DNA of 64,000 nt. It comes from Tahibacter sp042701255. Its GTDB lineage: Bacteria > Pseudomonadota > Gammaproteobacteria > Xanthomonadales > Rhodanobacteraceae. Both the position numbers and the translations under genes were made by a program. Positions 28,022-38,563 of this stretch are shown in pieces. Below the pieces are notes generated by a model. It was not told the DNA's origin and searched no databases. It was given only the letters and a program-made list of their open reading frames with translations. Position 1 is the stretch's first letter; the number at the start of each line of letters is the position of its first letter. The stretch spans positions 558,001 through 622,000 of the forward strand of contig NZ_CP170554.1 in the NCBI RefSeq assembly GCF_042701255.1. Reading direction: 5' to 3'.

Positions 28022-28375
28022 TCAACGCTGCGCGCGCGGCAATTTGCTCCAGAGCAGGTCGAGATCGGCCAGCAGCTCCGGGCCCGGCACGACCACGGCC
28101 GCGCTGCGCGCGATGACGAGCACGTCGAGCGGCGCCAGTACCGCGCGGTTCTTGCGGAAGCTTTCGCGAACCAGGCGCTTGAGACGGTTGCGCTGTACCG
28201 CCAGTTTCGAGACACGACGAGACACCGCGAGCCCTACTCGGGCAGCGGTGTCGTCGGTGATGCGGTATTCGGCGCTGAAATAGCGGCTGCCGATGCGTCG
28301 GCTAGCCCCGCGCAAGCGGGCGAAATCGCCCGGCTTGAGCATCCGCGCGGCGCGCGGGAAGCGGAACGCTCCCAT
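28022..28375 (-). CDS. rnpA: Ribonuclease P protein component
   Basis: A 117-aa basic protein, the protein subunit of RNase P that helps the RNA subunit trim tRNA 5' ends. The RNR signature is clear (LAVSRRVSKLAVQRNRLKR, then LVRESFR). It starts 20 nt downstream of the rpmH stop, the standard rpmH-rnpA arrangement. The ATG at 28375 is used; a second ATG 11 codons in (MLKPGDF) is a possible alternative. Confidence 0.95.
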   Translation of the reverse strand: MGAFRFPRAARMLKPGDFARLRGASRRIGSRYFSAEYRITDDTAARVGLAVSRRVSKLAVQRNRLKRLVRESFRKNRAVLAPLDVLVIARSAAVVVPGPELLADLDLLWSKLPRAQR

Positions 28376-28395
28376 CTCGCCGCGGATTACGGATT

Positions 28396-28530
28396 TCAGA
28401 CGGCGAGGCGCTTGCGGCCCTTGGCGCGGCGAGCGTTGATGATCTTGCGGCCGTTCTTGGTCTTCATGCGGGCGCGGAAGCCATGGTCGCGAGCGCGCTT
28501 GAGGCGGCTGGGCTGGTACGTACGCTTCAT
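28396..28530 (-). CDS. rpmH: 50S ribosomal protein L34
   Basis: A 44-aa, very basic ribosomal protein: MKRTYQPSRLKRARDHGF at the N-terminus and ARRAKGRKRLAV at the C-terminus match L34 throughout. It has a GGAG ribosome-binding site 8 nt upstream. It leads the leftward cluster with rnpA, divergent from dnaA across 157 nt; no DnaA box is visible in that gap. Confidence 0.98.
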   Translation of the reverse strand: MKRTYQPSRLKRARDHGFRARMKTKNGRKIINARRAKGRKRLAV

Positions 28531-28687
28531 GGCGTCGTCTCCGGTCTGAAAGGGTGGGAAAAGGGGCGGGACTTTAGCGGCGCGCAGGCGCCAGTGTCAA
28601 GCCGCGCGTGGCGGAAAAACCAGCGTCGGCGTAGACTTCCGCGCCCTGCCGGGCAGCCCCGGCACCCCGCCCGTCGACGAGGAAGTA

Positions 28688-30040
28688 ATGAGCGAACTCT
28701 GGCGGCGCTGTCTGGAACGCCTCGAAGGCGAGTTCGGCGCTGAAGATATCCACACCTATCTGAAACCCCTGCAGCCGGCGGAGGGCGACGACGGACTGCG
28801 GTTGCTCGCACCGAATGCGTACACCCTGGAGCGCATCGAAAGCGAGTTCCTGCCGCGCATCCGCGCGATTCTCGGCCATCTGGCCGGCCGGCCGGTGCCG
28901 GTGCGGCTGGAAGTCGGCACCTTGAACGCACGCCGCGTGGCTGCACCGAGGGCAACGGCACCGCGCAATACTGCCGCGACCGCGGCGGTCGTCGAGGCCC
29001 CGCCGGCCGTCGTCGAGTTCGACGGCAATCTCGATCCGAACTACACCTTCGACAGTTTCGTCGAAGGCAAATCCAACCAGCTCGGCAAGGCCGCGGCCAT
29101 CCAGGTCGCGACGAATCCGGGCCGCGCCTACAACCCGCTGCTGCTGTACGGCGGCACGGGCCTGGGCAAGACGCATCTGATGCATGCGGCCGGCAACCTG
29201 ATCCGCGAGAACAATCCGCGGACCAAGGTGATGTATCTGCGTTCCGAGCAGTTCGTGTCGGCGATGATCGACGCGCTGCGCAACAAGAACATGGACGAGT
29301 TCAAGCGCCGTTTCCGCGAGGTCGACGCGCTGCTGATCGACGACATCCAGTTCTTCGCCGGCAAGAACACGACGCAGGAAGAGTTCTTCCACACCTTCAA
29401 TGCGCTGTTCGAGGGCAAGCAGCAGATCATCCTGACCTGCGACCGCTATCCCAAGGAAGTCGAGAATCTCGAGCCGCGCTTGAAGTCGCGCCTGGGCTGG
29501 GGCCTGTCGGTTGCGATCGAGCCGCCGGATTTCGAGACGCGCGCAGCGATCCTGCTGTCCAAGGCGCAGGCCAAGGGCATGAACCTTCCCGAGGAGGTCG
29601 CGTTGCTCGTGGCCAAGCGCATGCGTTCCAACGTGCGCGACCTCGAAGGCGCACTCAATACCTTGGCGGCGCGTGCGAACTTCCTTGGCCGTGCAATCAC
29701 CCTGGAGTTTGCGCAGGAGACCCTGCGCGACCTGCTGACCGTGCATGCGCAGGCGATCACGGTGCCGAACATCCAGAAGACCGTGGCCGACTTCTACCAG
29801 CTGCGTCTGCAGGACCTGCTGTCGAAGCGCCGCTCGCGCTCGCTGGCGCGGCCGCGTCAGGTCGCCATGGCCCTGTCCAAGGAATTGACCGAGCACAGCC
29901 TGCCCGAGATCGGCGAGGCCTTCGGCGGTCGCGACCACACGACCGTGCTGCACGCCTGCCGGACCATCCGCGATCTCACCGAAACCGACGGCAAGCTGCG
30001 ACAGGATTACGAGAAGCTGGTGCGCATCTTGACCGGGTGA
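28688..30040 (+). CDS. dnaA: Chromosomal replication initiator protein DnaA
   Basis: A 450-aa initiator ATPase. Domain I is at the N-terminus (LWRRCLERLEGEF), a short variable linker rich in Ala/Thr follows (about 80-110), then the AAA+ domain: YTFDSFVEGKSN, Walker A GGTGLGKTHLM, Walker B LLIDDIQFFAGK. Domain IV ends with the DNA-binding signature FGGRDHTTVLHACRTI. It opens the origin by binding DnaA boxes, two of which follow the gene directly. Confidence 0.98.
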   Translation: MSELWRRCLERLEGEFGAEDIHTYLKPLQPAEGDDGLRLLAPNAYTLERIESEFLPRIRAILGHLAGRPVPVRLEVGTLNARRVAAPRATAPRNTAATAAVVEAPPAVVEFDGNLDPNYTFDSFVEGKSNQLGKAAAIQVATNPGRAYNPLLLYGGTGLGKTHLMHAAGNLIRENNPRTKVMYLRSEQFVSAMIDALRNKNMDEFKRRFREVDALLIDDIQFFAGKNTTQEEFFHTFNALFEGKQQIILTCDRYPKEVENLEPRLKSRLGWGLSVAIEPPDFETRAAILLSKAQAKGMNLPEEVALLVAKRMRSNVRDLEGALNTLAARANFLGRAITLEFAQETLRDLLTVHAQAITVPNIQKTVADFYQLRLQDLLSKRRSRSLARPRQVAMALSKELTEHSLPEIGEAFGGRDHTTVLHACRTIRDLTETDGKLRQDYEKLVRILTG

Positions 30041-30045
30041 TTGCC

Positions 30046-30054
30046 TGTGGATAA
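30046..30054 (-). promoter_or_regulatory. DnaA box (perfect)
   Basis: TGTGGATAA on the plus strand, i.e. TTATCCACA on the minus strand; starts 6 nt after the dnaA stop. Confidence 0.8.
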
Positions 30055-30080
30055 ACAGGGGGCAGAGTTGGGGAGCAAAG

Positions 30081-30089
30081 TTATCCACA
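30081..30089 (+). promoter_or_regulatory. DnaA box (perfect)
   Basis: TTATCCACA on the plus strand, inverted relative to the box at 30046 and 26 nt from it. Confidence 0.8.
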
Positions 30090-30260
30090 GTTGGTCGACA
30101 AGCCTCAGCCCGCGAATCCCGCAGGTTTTCGTTTCGATAAGTTTTTGATTGTGAAGAGAAATTCGGGGTAATCCCCAGTTTTTCGCGTTACTACAACCAC
30201 CAAAATCTTCCTTAAAAAAGAACAAAAGCGTTCGTTAGCGAACCCTGGGAATCCCTGACC

Positions 30261-31361
30261 ATGCGATTCAGTCTCCAACGCGAAGCCCTGCTCAAGCCTC
30301 TGCAACAAGTCGTCGGCGTCGTGGAACGGCGACAGACACTGCCGGTGCTGGCCAATCTGCTGGTCAATGTGTCCGACGGCCGCGTGTCGTTCACGGGTAC
30401 GGATCTCGAAGTCGAAATGGTGGCTTCGGTTGCAGCTGGCGGCATTGAGGCCGGCGAGATCACGATTCCCGCGCGCAAGCTGTTCGATATCTGCCGCGCA
30501 CTGCCGGACGGAGCGAACATCGATGTGAAGCTCAACGGCGATCGCGTCGTCGTCAATGCAGGCCGCAGCCGCTTTACGTTGGCGACGTTGCCGGCGAGCG
30601 AATTCCCGGTCATCGAGAGCATCGAAACGGTCGACAAGGTCGAGCTGCCGGAAGCGACCCTGAAGAACCTGATGGATCGCACGGCGTTTGCGATGGCGCA
30701 TCAGGACGTCCGCTATTACTTGAACGGCATGCTCGTGGATCTGCGTGAAGACGCACTGCGTTGCGTGGCGACCGACGGTCATCGTCTTGCGTTGGCCGAA
30801 ACCGGTGTGCAGGCAAAGGTTTCGCAGCGCCGTCAGATCATCATTCCGCGCAAGGGCGTGCTCGAACTGCAGGGATTGTTCGAAAGCGGCGACGGCGTCG
30901 TCAGCCTGGAGTTCGGCAAGAACCATCTGCGCGTGCGTCGCGGCGAGGTGCAGTTCACGTCGAAGCTCATCGACGGTCGTTTCCCGGATTACGAAGCGGT
31001 CATTCCGATCGGCGCCGACAAGGAAGTTCGTATCGGTCGAGAGACCCTGCGTACGGCGCTGCAGCGTGCAGCGATTCTGTCGAATGAAAAGTACCGCGGT
31101 GTGAAGCTCGACGTGGGTCCGGGACGTCTCGGCATCGTCGCGCACAACCCGGAGCAGGAAGAAGCGCACGAAGAGCTCGAAGCCGACACGTCGGTCAGCG
31201 ATCTCAGCGTCGGTTTCAACGTGAACTACCTGCTCGACGCGCTCGGCGCGCTGACGGGCGAAAATGTCGTGGTATGTCTGCGTGATGGCCAGTCGAGCTG
31301 CCTGATCAAAGCTGTCGATTCGGACGAGTCGCGCCACGTGGTCATGCCGCTGCGCCTCTGA
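30261..31361 (+). CDS. dnaN: DNA polymerase III subunit beta (sliding clamp)
   Basis: A 366-aa clamp subunit; full length for the family, starting MRFSLQREALLKPLQQVVGV and ending CLIKAVDSDESRHVVMPLRL. It dimerises around DNA and tethers the polymerase. It lies downstream of dnaA with the origin-like region between them and ends 25 nt before a strong intrinsic terminator. Confidence 0.98.
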   Translation: MRFSLQREALLKPLQQVVGVVERRQTLPVLANLLVNVSDGRVSFTGTDLEVEMVASVAAGGIEAGEITIPARKLFDICRALPDGANIDVKLNGDRVVVNAGRSRFTLATLPASEFPVIESIETVDKVELPEATLKNLMDRTAFAMAHQDVRYYLNGMLVDLREDALRCVATDGHRLALAETGVQAKVSQRRQIIIPRKGVLELQGLFESGDGVVSLEFGKNHLRVRRGEVQFTSKLIDGRFPDYEAVIPIGADKEVRIGRETLRTALQRAAILSNEKYRGVKLDVGPGRLGIVAHNPEQEEAHEELEADTSVSDLSVGFNVNYLLDALGALTGENVVVCLRDGQSSCLIKAVDSDESRHVVMPLRL

Positions 31362-31386
31362 TCGGCGCGGCATCGATGCAAGACGG

Positions 31387-31420
31387 AGCCTGCGGCGCGA
31401 CGGTGCCGCAGGCTTTTTTT
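31387..31420 (+). terminator. Rho-independent terminator after dnaN
   Basis: Perfect 10-bp stem AGCCTGCGGC (31387-31396) / GCCGCAGGCT (31405-31414), 8-nt loop, and a run of seven T (31414-31420). It ends 23 nt before recF, so recF needs readthrough or its own promoter. Confidence 0.85.
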
Positions 31421-31443
31421 ATGGGCGTAGAGGCGGGCAGGGC

Positions 31444-32523
31444 ATGCAGCTGGTAGAGCTTCGATTGGCGAACGTGCGCAATGTGGCGCAGGCGGAGTTA
31501 GCGCTGCGACCTGGCGTCAGCGAGTTCGTCGGCGAGAACGGCGCCGGCAAGACGTCGGTGCTCGAAGCGGTCTACATGCTGTCGCATGGACGCTCGTTTC
31601 GCTCGGTCAAACGCGAGAGCCTGATCCGGTTCGGGAGCGAGTCGCTCGATGTCTTTGCCGTGGTCGATCGCGGAGGACGCCGTCGACGGTTGGGACTGTC
31701 GCGCCGGCGTGGCGACTGGGCCGGGCGGGTCGACGGTTCCGAGATTGCTTCTTTGGCCGAGCTGCTGCGCGAAGTCGCCGTGGTCTGTTTCGAGCCTGGT
31801 TCTCACGCGCTGATTTCAGGCGCGGCGGACGAGCGCCGGCACTACGTCGATTGGGCGTTGTTCCACGTGGAACCAGAATTCGCCGACCAGGCGCGACGCT
31901 ACCGTCGGGCGCTGAAGCAGCGAAACGCGCTACTCCGGGGCGGTGGAACTGAGCGGGATCTCGAAGCGTGGGACCTGGAGCTCGCGCGAGCCGGGCTCGC
32001 CATCGACGAATGGCGCAGAAGTTATCTGGAGCAGCTCCAGCCGGTCGTCGAGGAGCTGGCCGGGAACTTCGTACCGGAGCTTGGGCGCCCGGCCTTGAAC
32101 TATCAGCGCGGCTGGACGGCGGGGCTGACCCTCATCGATGCACTGGTTCAACGCCGTGACGGGGATCGGGATCGTGGCCATACCAGCGTCGGCCCGCACC
32201 GCGGCGACTGGCGCATCAGCTTCGTCGCAGCGCCTGAGCGCGAGCACCTGTCGCGAGGGCAGGAGAAACTCTCTGCGTTGGTTTGCCTGTTGGCTCAAGC
32301 AGAACTGTTCCATAGGCAAACAGCCGAATGGCCTGTCATCTGTCTCGACGACCTCGCGTCGGAGCTCGATGCGGGACACCAGACCCGCGTGCTCGAGTGG
32401 CTGGATGGCATCGAAGCCCAGGTGCTGATCACTGGAACGGCCGCGCTGCCGGTGCCGGCTGAGCGCCGCCGGTTCCACACGATGTTCCACGTGGAACAAG
32501 GGACCGTCACGACACTGCTATAA
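31444..32523 (+). CDS. recF: DNA replication and repair protein RecF
   Basis: A 359-aa SMC-like ATPase that helps load RecA at single-strand gaps. Walker A is GENGAGKTSVLEAVYML; the signature motif is LSRGQEKLSALVCLLAQ and Walker B is VICLDDLASELD. The gene contains two parS-like palindromes (31859-31874 and 32483-32498), and its stop codon overlaps the -10 box of a likely gyrB promoter. Confidence 0.96.
   Translation: MQLVELRLANVRNVAQAELALRPGVSEFVGENGAGKTSVLEAVYMLSHGRSFRSVKRESLIRFGSESLDVFAVVDRGGRRRRLGLSRRRGDWAGRVDGSEIASLAELLREVAVVCFEPGSHALISGAADERRHYVDWALFHVEPEFADQARRYRRALKQRNALLRGGGTERDLEAWDLELARAGLAIDEWRRSYLEQLQPVVEELAGNFVPELGRPALNYQRGWTAGLTLIDALVQRRDGDRDRGHTSVGPHRGDWRISFVAAPEREHLSRGQEKLSALVCLLAQAELFHRQTAEWPVICLDDLASELDAGHQTRVLEWLDGIEAQVLITGTAALPVPAERRRFHTMFHVEQGTVTTLL
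31859..31874. other. parS-like ParB binding site (one mismatch)
   Basis: TGTTCCACGTGGAACC, differing from the perfect palindrome TGTTCCACGTGGAACA at the last base. It is inside recF, about 1.8 kb from the DnaA boxes. This core is the known ParB target motif in many bacteria. Confidence 0.8.
32483..32498. other. parS site (perfect 16-bp palindrome)
   Basis: TGTTCCACGTGGAACA, a perfect palindrome matching the ParB/parS consensus, near the 3' end of recF and 624 bp after the first site. It abuts the predicted gyrB promoter. Confidence 0.85.
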
Positions 32524-32524
32524 T
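32496..32524 (+). promoter_or_regulatory. Likely extended -10 promoter of gyrB
   Basis: TGCTATAAT at 32516-32524 is an extended -10 element with a perfect TATAAT (32519-32524). The -35 region 17 nt upstream (32496-32501) is weak and touches the parS palindrome. The -10 hexamer includes the recF stop codon. The gyrB ATG is 65 nt downstream. Confidence 0.65.
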
Positions 32525-32589
32525 TGCGCATCCTTCCGTTTACCCATCGCCGTGCTCGCTTGCGGGCGCGGCCTCGTCTGGCGAGACGC

Positions 32590-35001
<2,412 letters not shown>

Positions 35002-35486
35002 TCCATGCGGCACCCGCGGCGGCCGCAACGGCCGCCGCGCATCCATGCGGCGTTCACCTGCATCGCGCGAAGCTGCGAACCATGCCGGCGCAAGCGGAAC
35101 CCAAGCCACCAGCGACCGGCAGCCGGCTGCGCAAATCCGCGGCGAAACGTCCGGATGCGATGCCGCCGGAAATTGCCTTCGACGCCTCCGACGATTTCCC
35201 ATTTATCTATTTGGAAATCAGGCCGAGTGGCCAAGTGCAAAAAGAAACCCGATCTACGAAAAACACCGTAAATCAGCCCGGTTTCCCGGCACTTCGCCAC
35301 GCGCCAGAGCGCGCTGTAACAACTCGTTGCAAGCGGCTGGAATATCTAGGTTTCTTTTTAACGCCGCGATAACGAACGACGAAAGTCGTGTGCTTGTAGT
35401 TTGCACATTCGCGGATTAACCTCTGCGACCCCTTTACCGCTTGCCTGAACCGCAGGCCGAGAAAAACCAGCCGAGGCACTCACTCC
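35002..35486. other. Intergenic region downstream of gyrB
   Basis: 485 nt between gyrB and the TPR gene. The left part has a G+C-rich hairpin flanked by an 11-nt direct repeat. The middle (about 35190-35280) is AT-richer and has an inverted repeat GATTTCC (35193-35199) / GGAAATC (35213-35219). The right part should hold the promoter of the TPR-tonB cluster, but I see no clear -35/-10 pair. No convincing gene is present. Confidence 0.4.
35015..35039 (+). terminator. 10-bp G+C hairpin after gyrB
   Basis: Perfect arms CGCGGCGGCC and GGCCGCCGCG with loop GCAAC, 13 nt after the gyrB stop. No T-run. The direct repeat ATCCATGCGGC occurs at 35001-35011 and 35041-35051, on either side. Confidence 0.5.
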
Positions 35487-36809
35487 ATGCATGCTCCCAA
35501 CGTCAAGAAGCTTGTCCTTTGTCTCGGTGCAGCCACGCTGCTCGCGGCCGGTGTCGCTTCCGCGTCGCGCATCCCGGGTGAGCGCAACAGCGATCAGCAG
35601 CGCTCCAGCAAGAGCAGCAGCAAGAGCAGCAACGAGAACCAGTACCCGAACGCCAAGCGCAACGATCCGAAGACGGACATGCCGGGCGCTCTCGGTACCA
35701 AGCTGAACAAGGCGCAGGAAGCCGCTGCCGACGGCGACGGCGACAAGGCCATCAACCTCATCGACGAAGTGCTGGCCGACAAGAAGGTCACGCCGTACGC
35801 GAAGGCCTTCGGTCTGTATCTGCGTTCCAACGCGAAGTGGGAAAAGGAAGACGGCGCCGGCGCCATCGCCGACCTCAAGGAAGCGATCGCTCTCGACGCG
35901 CTGCCGAATTCCAACCAGTTCCCGGCCATGTACACCCTGGCCCAGTTCCAGCTGCAGGAAGAGCAGTACGCCGACGCCGCCAAGAGCGTCGACCAGTACA
36001 TCGAGCTCAGCGGCGACAAGAAGCCGGAAGCGATGGCCGTCAAGGCCAATGCGCTGTATCGCGCCGACAAGTTCCAGGACGCGATCGACACGATGAAGCT
36101 GGCCATCGCGGCCAGCGACAAGCCGCAGGAAAGCTGGAACCAGATCCTGATGGCCAGCTACTTCGAGCTGAACCAGTACGACGAAGCGGCCAAGCTCTCC
36201 GAGCAGCAGCTGACCAAGAACCCGAACGACAAGAAGCTGATCCAGCAGCTCGCCTCGATCTACGTCAACGGCGAGCAGAACGACAAGGCGCTGAAGCTGC
36301 TCAGCGACGCCAAGAGCCGTGGTCTGATCACGACGGCCGACGACTACAAGCTGCTGGCCCAGCTCTACGGTCAGGCGCAGAAGCCGGCCGAAGGCGCCGC
36401 ACTGCTGGAAGAGGGCTTCCAGAAGGGCGCGATCCAGCCGAGCTACGAGATGTACAAGCTGCTCGGCGATTCCTACGCGCTGGCCGAAAACGAATCCAAG
36501 GCGATCGACGCCTACGGCAAGGCATCGCCGATGGCCAAGGACGGCGAAGCCGACCTGCTGCGCGGCCAACTGCAGATCAACAACCAGCAGTGGGCTCCGG
36601 CCAAGGAGTCCCTGACCAAGGCGCTGTCGCGCGGCGTCAAGCGCCAGGGCGCGGCTTATGTGCTGCTCGGCAATGCCGAGAACGAACTCGGCAACAAGAG
36701 TGCCGCCATCGCTGCCATGGAAAAGGCGCAGGGCTACGAAGAAACCCGCCAGATGGCCGGTACGTGGCTCAAGATGATCAAGGGCGGAGGCGCGCCGAAG
36801 AAAAAGTAA
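35487..36809 (+). CDS. Exported TPR protein of the TonB cluster
   Basis: A 440-aa protein with signal peptide (MHAPNVKKLVLCLGAATLLAAGVASAS), a Ser/Lys/Asn-rich linker, and about ten TPR-like helical repeats over residues 70-430 (for example KFQDAIDTMKLAIAASDKP and QYDEAAKLSEQQLTKNPND), ending with a basic tail (GGGAPKKK). It precedes tonB, exbB and exbD on the same strand. In Vibrio, a TPR protein (TtpC) works with an ExbB-ExbD-TonB complex; a similar periplasmic helper role is inferred from context, not shown. Lysine codons are frequent, unlike most neighbours. Confidence 0.8.
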   Translation: MHAPNVKKLVLCLGAATLLAAGVASASRIPGERNSDQQRSSKSSSKSSNENQYPNAKRNDPKTDMPGALGTKLNKAQEAAADGDGDKAINLIDEVLADKKVTPYAKAFGLYLRSNAKWEKEDGAGAIADLKEAIALDALPNSNQFPAMYTLAQFQLQEEQYADAAKSVDQYIELSGDKKPEAMAVKANALYRADKFQDAIDTMKLAIAASDKPQESWNQILMASYFELNQYDEAAKLSEQQLTKNPNDKKLIQQLASIYVNGEQNDKALKLLSDAKSRGLITTADDYKLLAQLYGQAQKPAEGAALLEEGFQKGAIQPSYEMYKLLGDSYALAENESKAIDAYGKASPMAKDGEADLLRGQLQINNQQWAPAKESLTKALSRGVKRQGAAYVLLGNAENELGNKSAAIAAMEKAQGYEETRQMAGTWLKMIKGGGAPKKK

Positions 36810-37004
36810 GTCATTCCGCATTCCTCGCAATAACAGCGCGGTATTCGGAAACCTTCAGGCCGGGTTAATATAGCCATCTCGACTACAGCCTTGAGCGTCG
36901 AGTTGGCCTCGTGTACGGTGCCAGCCCCCACCGCCTAGCGGTGCGGCGCCCACTGGCACACAGCCCTCAGATCTCACACACAGCGAACCTTGGTTCAAAA
37001 GCAA

Positions 37005-37664
37005 ATGGCGTTGACCACAGAAGACCAGCGCGAAACGTACAGTTGGAGGCGCACCTCAGCGCTGGCCGCCGCCATGGCCGTGCACGGACTCGCTTTCATC
37101 ATGATGATTGCGCCGGTGGCGCCGCCGCAGGCGAAGGAGAAGAAGAAGGAGACCATCGTATCGGTCGAATTCGTCGAGCCCCCGCCGCCGCCGCCGCCGC
37201 CGCCGCCCCCGCCTCCGGAGCCGCCGAAGAAGCCGCCTCCGAAGATCATTGAAAAGGTCAAGCCGCCGCCGACTCCGCCACCGGAGCCGCCGCCGGCCGT
37301 CGTGGTCGAGGAAGCCTCGCCCATGGCAGTGCCGGCCCCGCCGCCGGCTCCCCCGGCGCCGCCGGCCCCTCCGGCCGACATCGCGCCAAGCGAAAACATC
37401 AGTTATCGCAAGGCTCGCCCGCCGCGCTACCCGCCGCAGGCCGTACGTCAGCGCCATGAAGGCGAAGTCGTGCTGCGCGTGCTCGTCGGTGTCGACGGCA
37501 AGCCCAAGGATATTCAGGTCGAGAAATCGTCCGGATTCCGCGAACTCGATCGTGCGGCGATTGATGCCGCGCAGACTTGGGTGTTCAATCCGGGTCAGAA
37601 AAACGGTGCTGCGGTTGAGGGCTGGGCACTGGTTCCGTTCCGCTTCAGCCTCAACGAACTGTAA
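37005..37664 (+). CDS. tonB: TonB family energy-transducing protein
   Basis: A 219-aa TonB. The ATG at 37005 is chosen; a TTG at 36990 would add five residues, and neither has a clear ribosome-binding site. One N-terminal transmembrane segment (about 18-38) is followed by a proline-rich spacer with uninterrupted prolines and Glu-Pro/Lys-Pro repeats, then the C-terminal TonB domain (PPRYPPQAVRQRHEGEVVLR, GFRELDRAAIDAAQTWVFNP). It carries proton-motive energy from ExbB/ExbD to outer-membrane receptors. exbB follows at 35 nt. Confidence 0.95.
   Translation: MALTTEDQRETYSWRRTSALAAAMAVHGLAFIMMIAPVAPPQAKEKKKETIVSVEFVEPPPPPPPPPPPPPEPPKKPPPKIIEKVKPPPTPPPEPPPAVVVEEASPMAVPAPPPAPPAPPAPPADIAPSENISYRKARPPRYPPQAVRQRHEGEVVLRVLVGVDGKPKDIQVEKSSGFRELDRAAIDAAQTWVFNPGQKNGAAVEGWALVPFRFSLNEL
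37182..37205 (+). repeat. (CCG)8 microsatellite in tonB
   Basis: Eight tandem CCG codons within the poly-proline spacer. Slippage here would change the number of prolines without shifting the frame. Confidence 0.85.
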
Positions 37665-37699
37665 CTTCCACCCGTATCACTCAATTCAAGGGTAGCGTC

Positions 37700-38560
37700 A
37701 TGTTTCAAGACACCTCGACCCCGGCGGGGTCCGTTCCTCCGGCGGCTGACGCAGCGGCTGCCGCTGCGCCGACCCTCGGCACCAACAGCAACGCCGCAGC
37801 CCTGAAGGAAATGGGCTTCAGCCACCTGATCCAGAACTACAACCCGGCGAATCCCAATTTCGACCTGGTCGGTGCGATCGTCTTCGTGACGCTGTGCCTG
37901 TTCTCGATCATGTCGATCTACTGGATCGTGCTGAACCTGATCCGCAATACGGCGATCCGCAGCCGCATGAACTCCATCATGCGTACCTTCTGGGAAACGC
38001 CGTCGGCTCAGGAAGCGATCCGCTTCATGGAAGAGCAGCCGGCTTCCGAGCCGTTCTCGAAGATCGCGCTGGACTGCGCGTCGGCCGCGGCTCACCACCA
38101 GCGTCACGAAGGCAGCCGCCTCGTCGAAGCGCTGAACCGCTCCGAGTTCATCGACCGTGCACTGCGCCAGGCCGTCGCCCGCGAAAGCGGCCGTCTCGAA
38201 GGCGGTCTGACCGTTCTCGCGACGGTGGGTTCGACCGGTCCGTTCGTCGGTCTGCTCGGTACGGTGTGGGGCATCTACCACGCCCTGATCCGCATCTCGG
38301 CTTCGGGCGACGCGTCGATGTCCGCCGTGGCCGGCCCGGTCGGTGAAGCGCTGATCATGACCGCGTTCGGTCTGTTCGTCGCAATTCCGGCGGTGCTCGC
38401 GTACAACTTCTTCGTCCGCTCCAACCGCGTGATCCTGGCGCGCTTCGACGAATTTGCCCACGACCTGCACGATTTCTTTGCTACCGGTTCGCGCGTCGAA
38501 GCGGGTGCTCCCGCACCGGCTCGTACGGCGGCTCCGGCGGCGCCTGCTGCGAGGAAGTAA
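37700..38560 (+). CDS. exbB: ExbB / MotA-TolQ-ExbB proton channel protein
   Basis: A 286-aa inner-membrane protein. It has a long N-terminal extension rich in Ala/Pro, then three transmembrane regions: IVFVTLCLFSIMSIYWIVL, LATVGSTGPFVGLLGTVWG (the conserved ExbB/TolQ segment) and EALIMTAFGLFVAIPAVLA. With ExbD it forms the proton channel that energises TonB. A ribosome-binding site (AAGGG) lies 8 nt upstream. exbD1 starts 3 nt after its stop. Confidence 0.95.
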   Translation: MFQDTSTPAGSVPPAADAAAAAAPTLGTNSNAAALKEMGFSHLIQNYNPANPNFDLVGAIVFVTLCLFSIMSIYWIVLNLIRNTAIRSRMNSIMRTFWETPSAQEAIRFMEEQPASEPFSKIALDCASAAAHHQRHEGSRLVEALNRSEFIDRALRQAVARESGRLEGGLTVLATVGSTGPFVGLLGTVWGIYHALIRISASGDASMSAVAGPVGEALIMTAFGLFVAIPAVLAYNFFVRSNRVILARFDEFAHDLHDFFATGSRVEAGAPAPARTAAPAAPAARK

Positions 38561-38563
38561 GCC

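Larger units (their letters stand above)
30041..30260. other. Candidate oriC / DnaA-box region between dnaA and dnaN
   Basis: 220 nt with two perfect 9-mer DnaA boxes in opposite orientation (30046-30054 and 30081-30089), followed by an AT-rich stretch (about 30121-30240) that contrasts with the surrounding G+C-rich DNA and could be an unwinding element. Two boxes are few for a full origin, so the functional origin may include degenerate boxes not recognised here. Confidence 0.55.

Noticed and set aside
25712..28549. 945-codon plus-strand frame opposite mnmE, yidC and rnpA
   Set aside because: Spans three real genes on the other strand and has shadow-like composition.
28531..28687. rpmH-dnaA gap as the replication origin
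   Set aside because: No TTATCCACA-like box on either strand, unlike the dnaA-dnaN gap.
37108..37695. Arg-rich 195-codon frame overlapping tonB
   Set aside because: Produced by the CCG repeats in another frame; TonB frame has clear domains.
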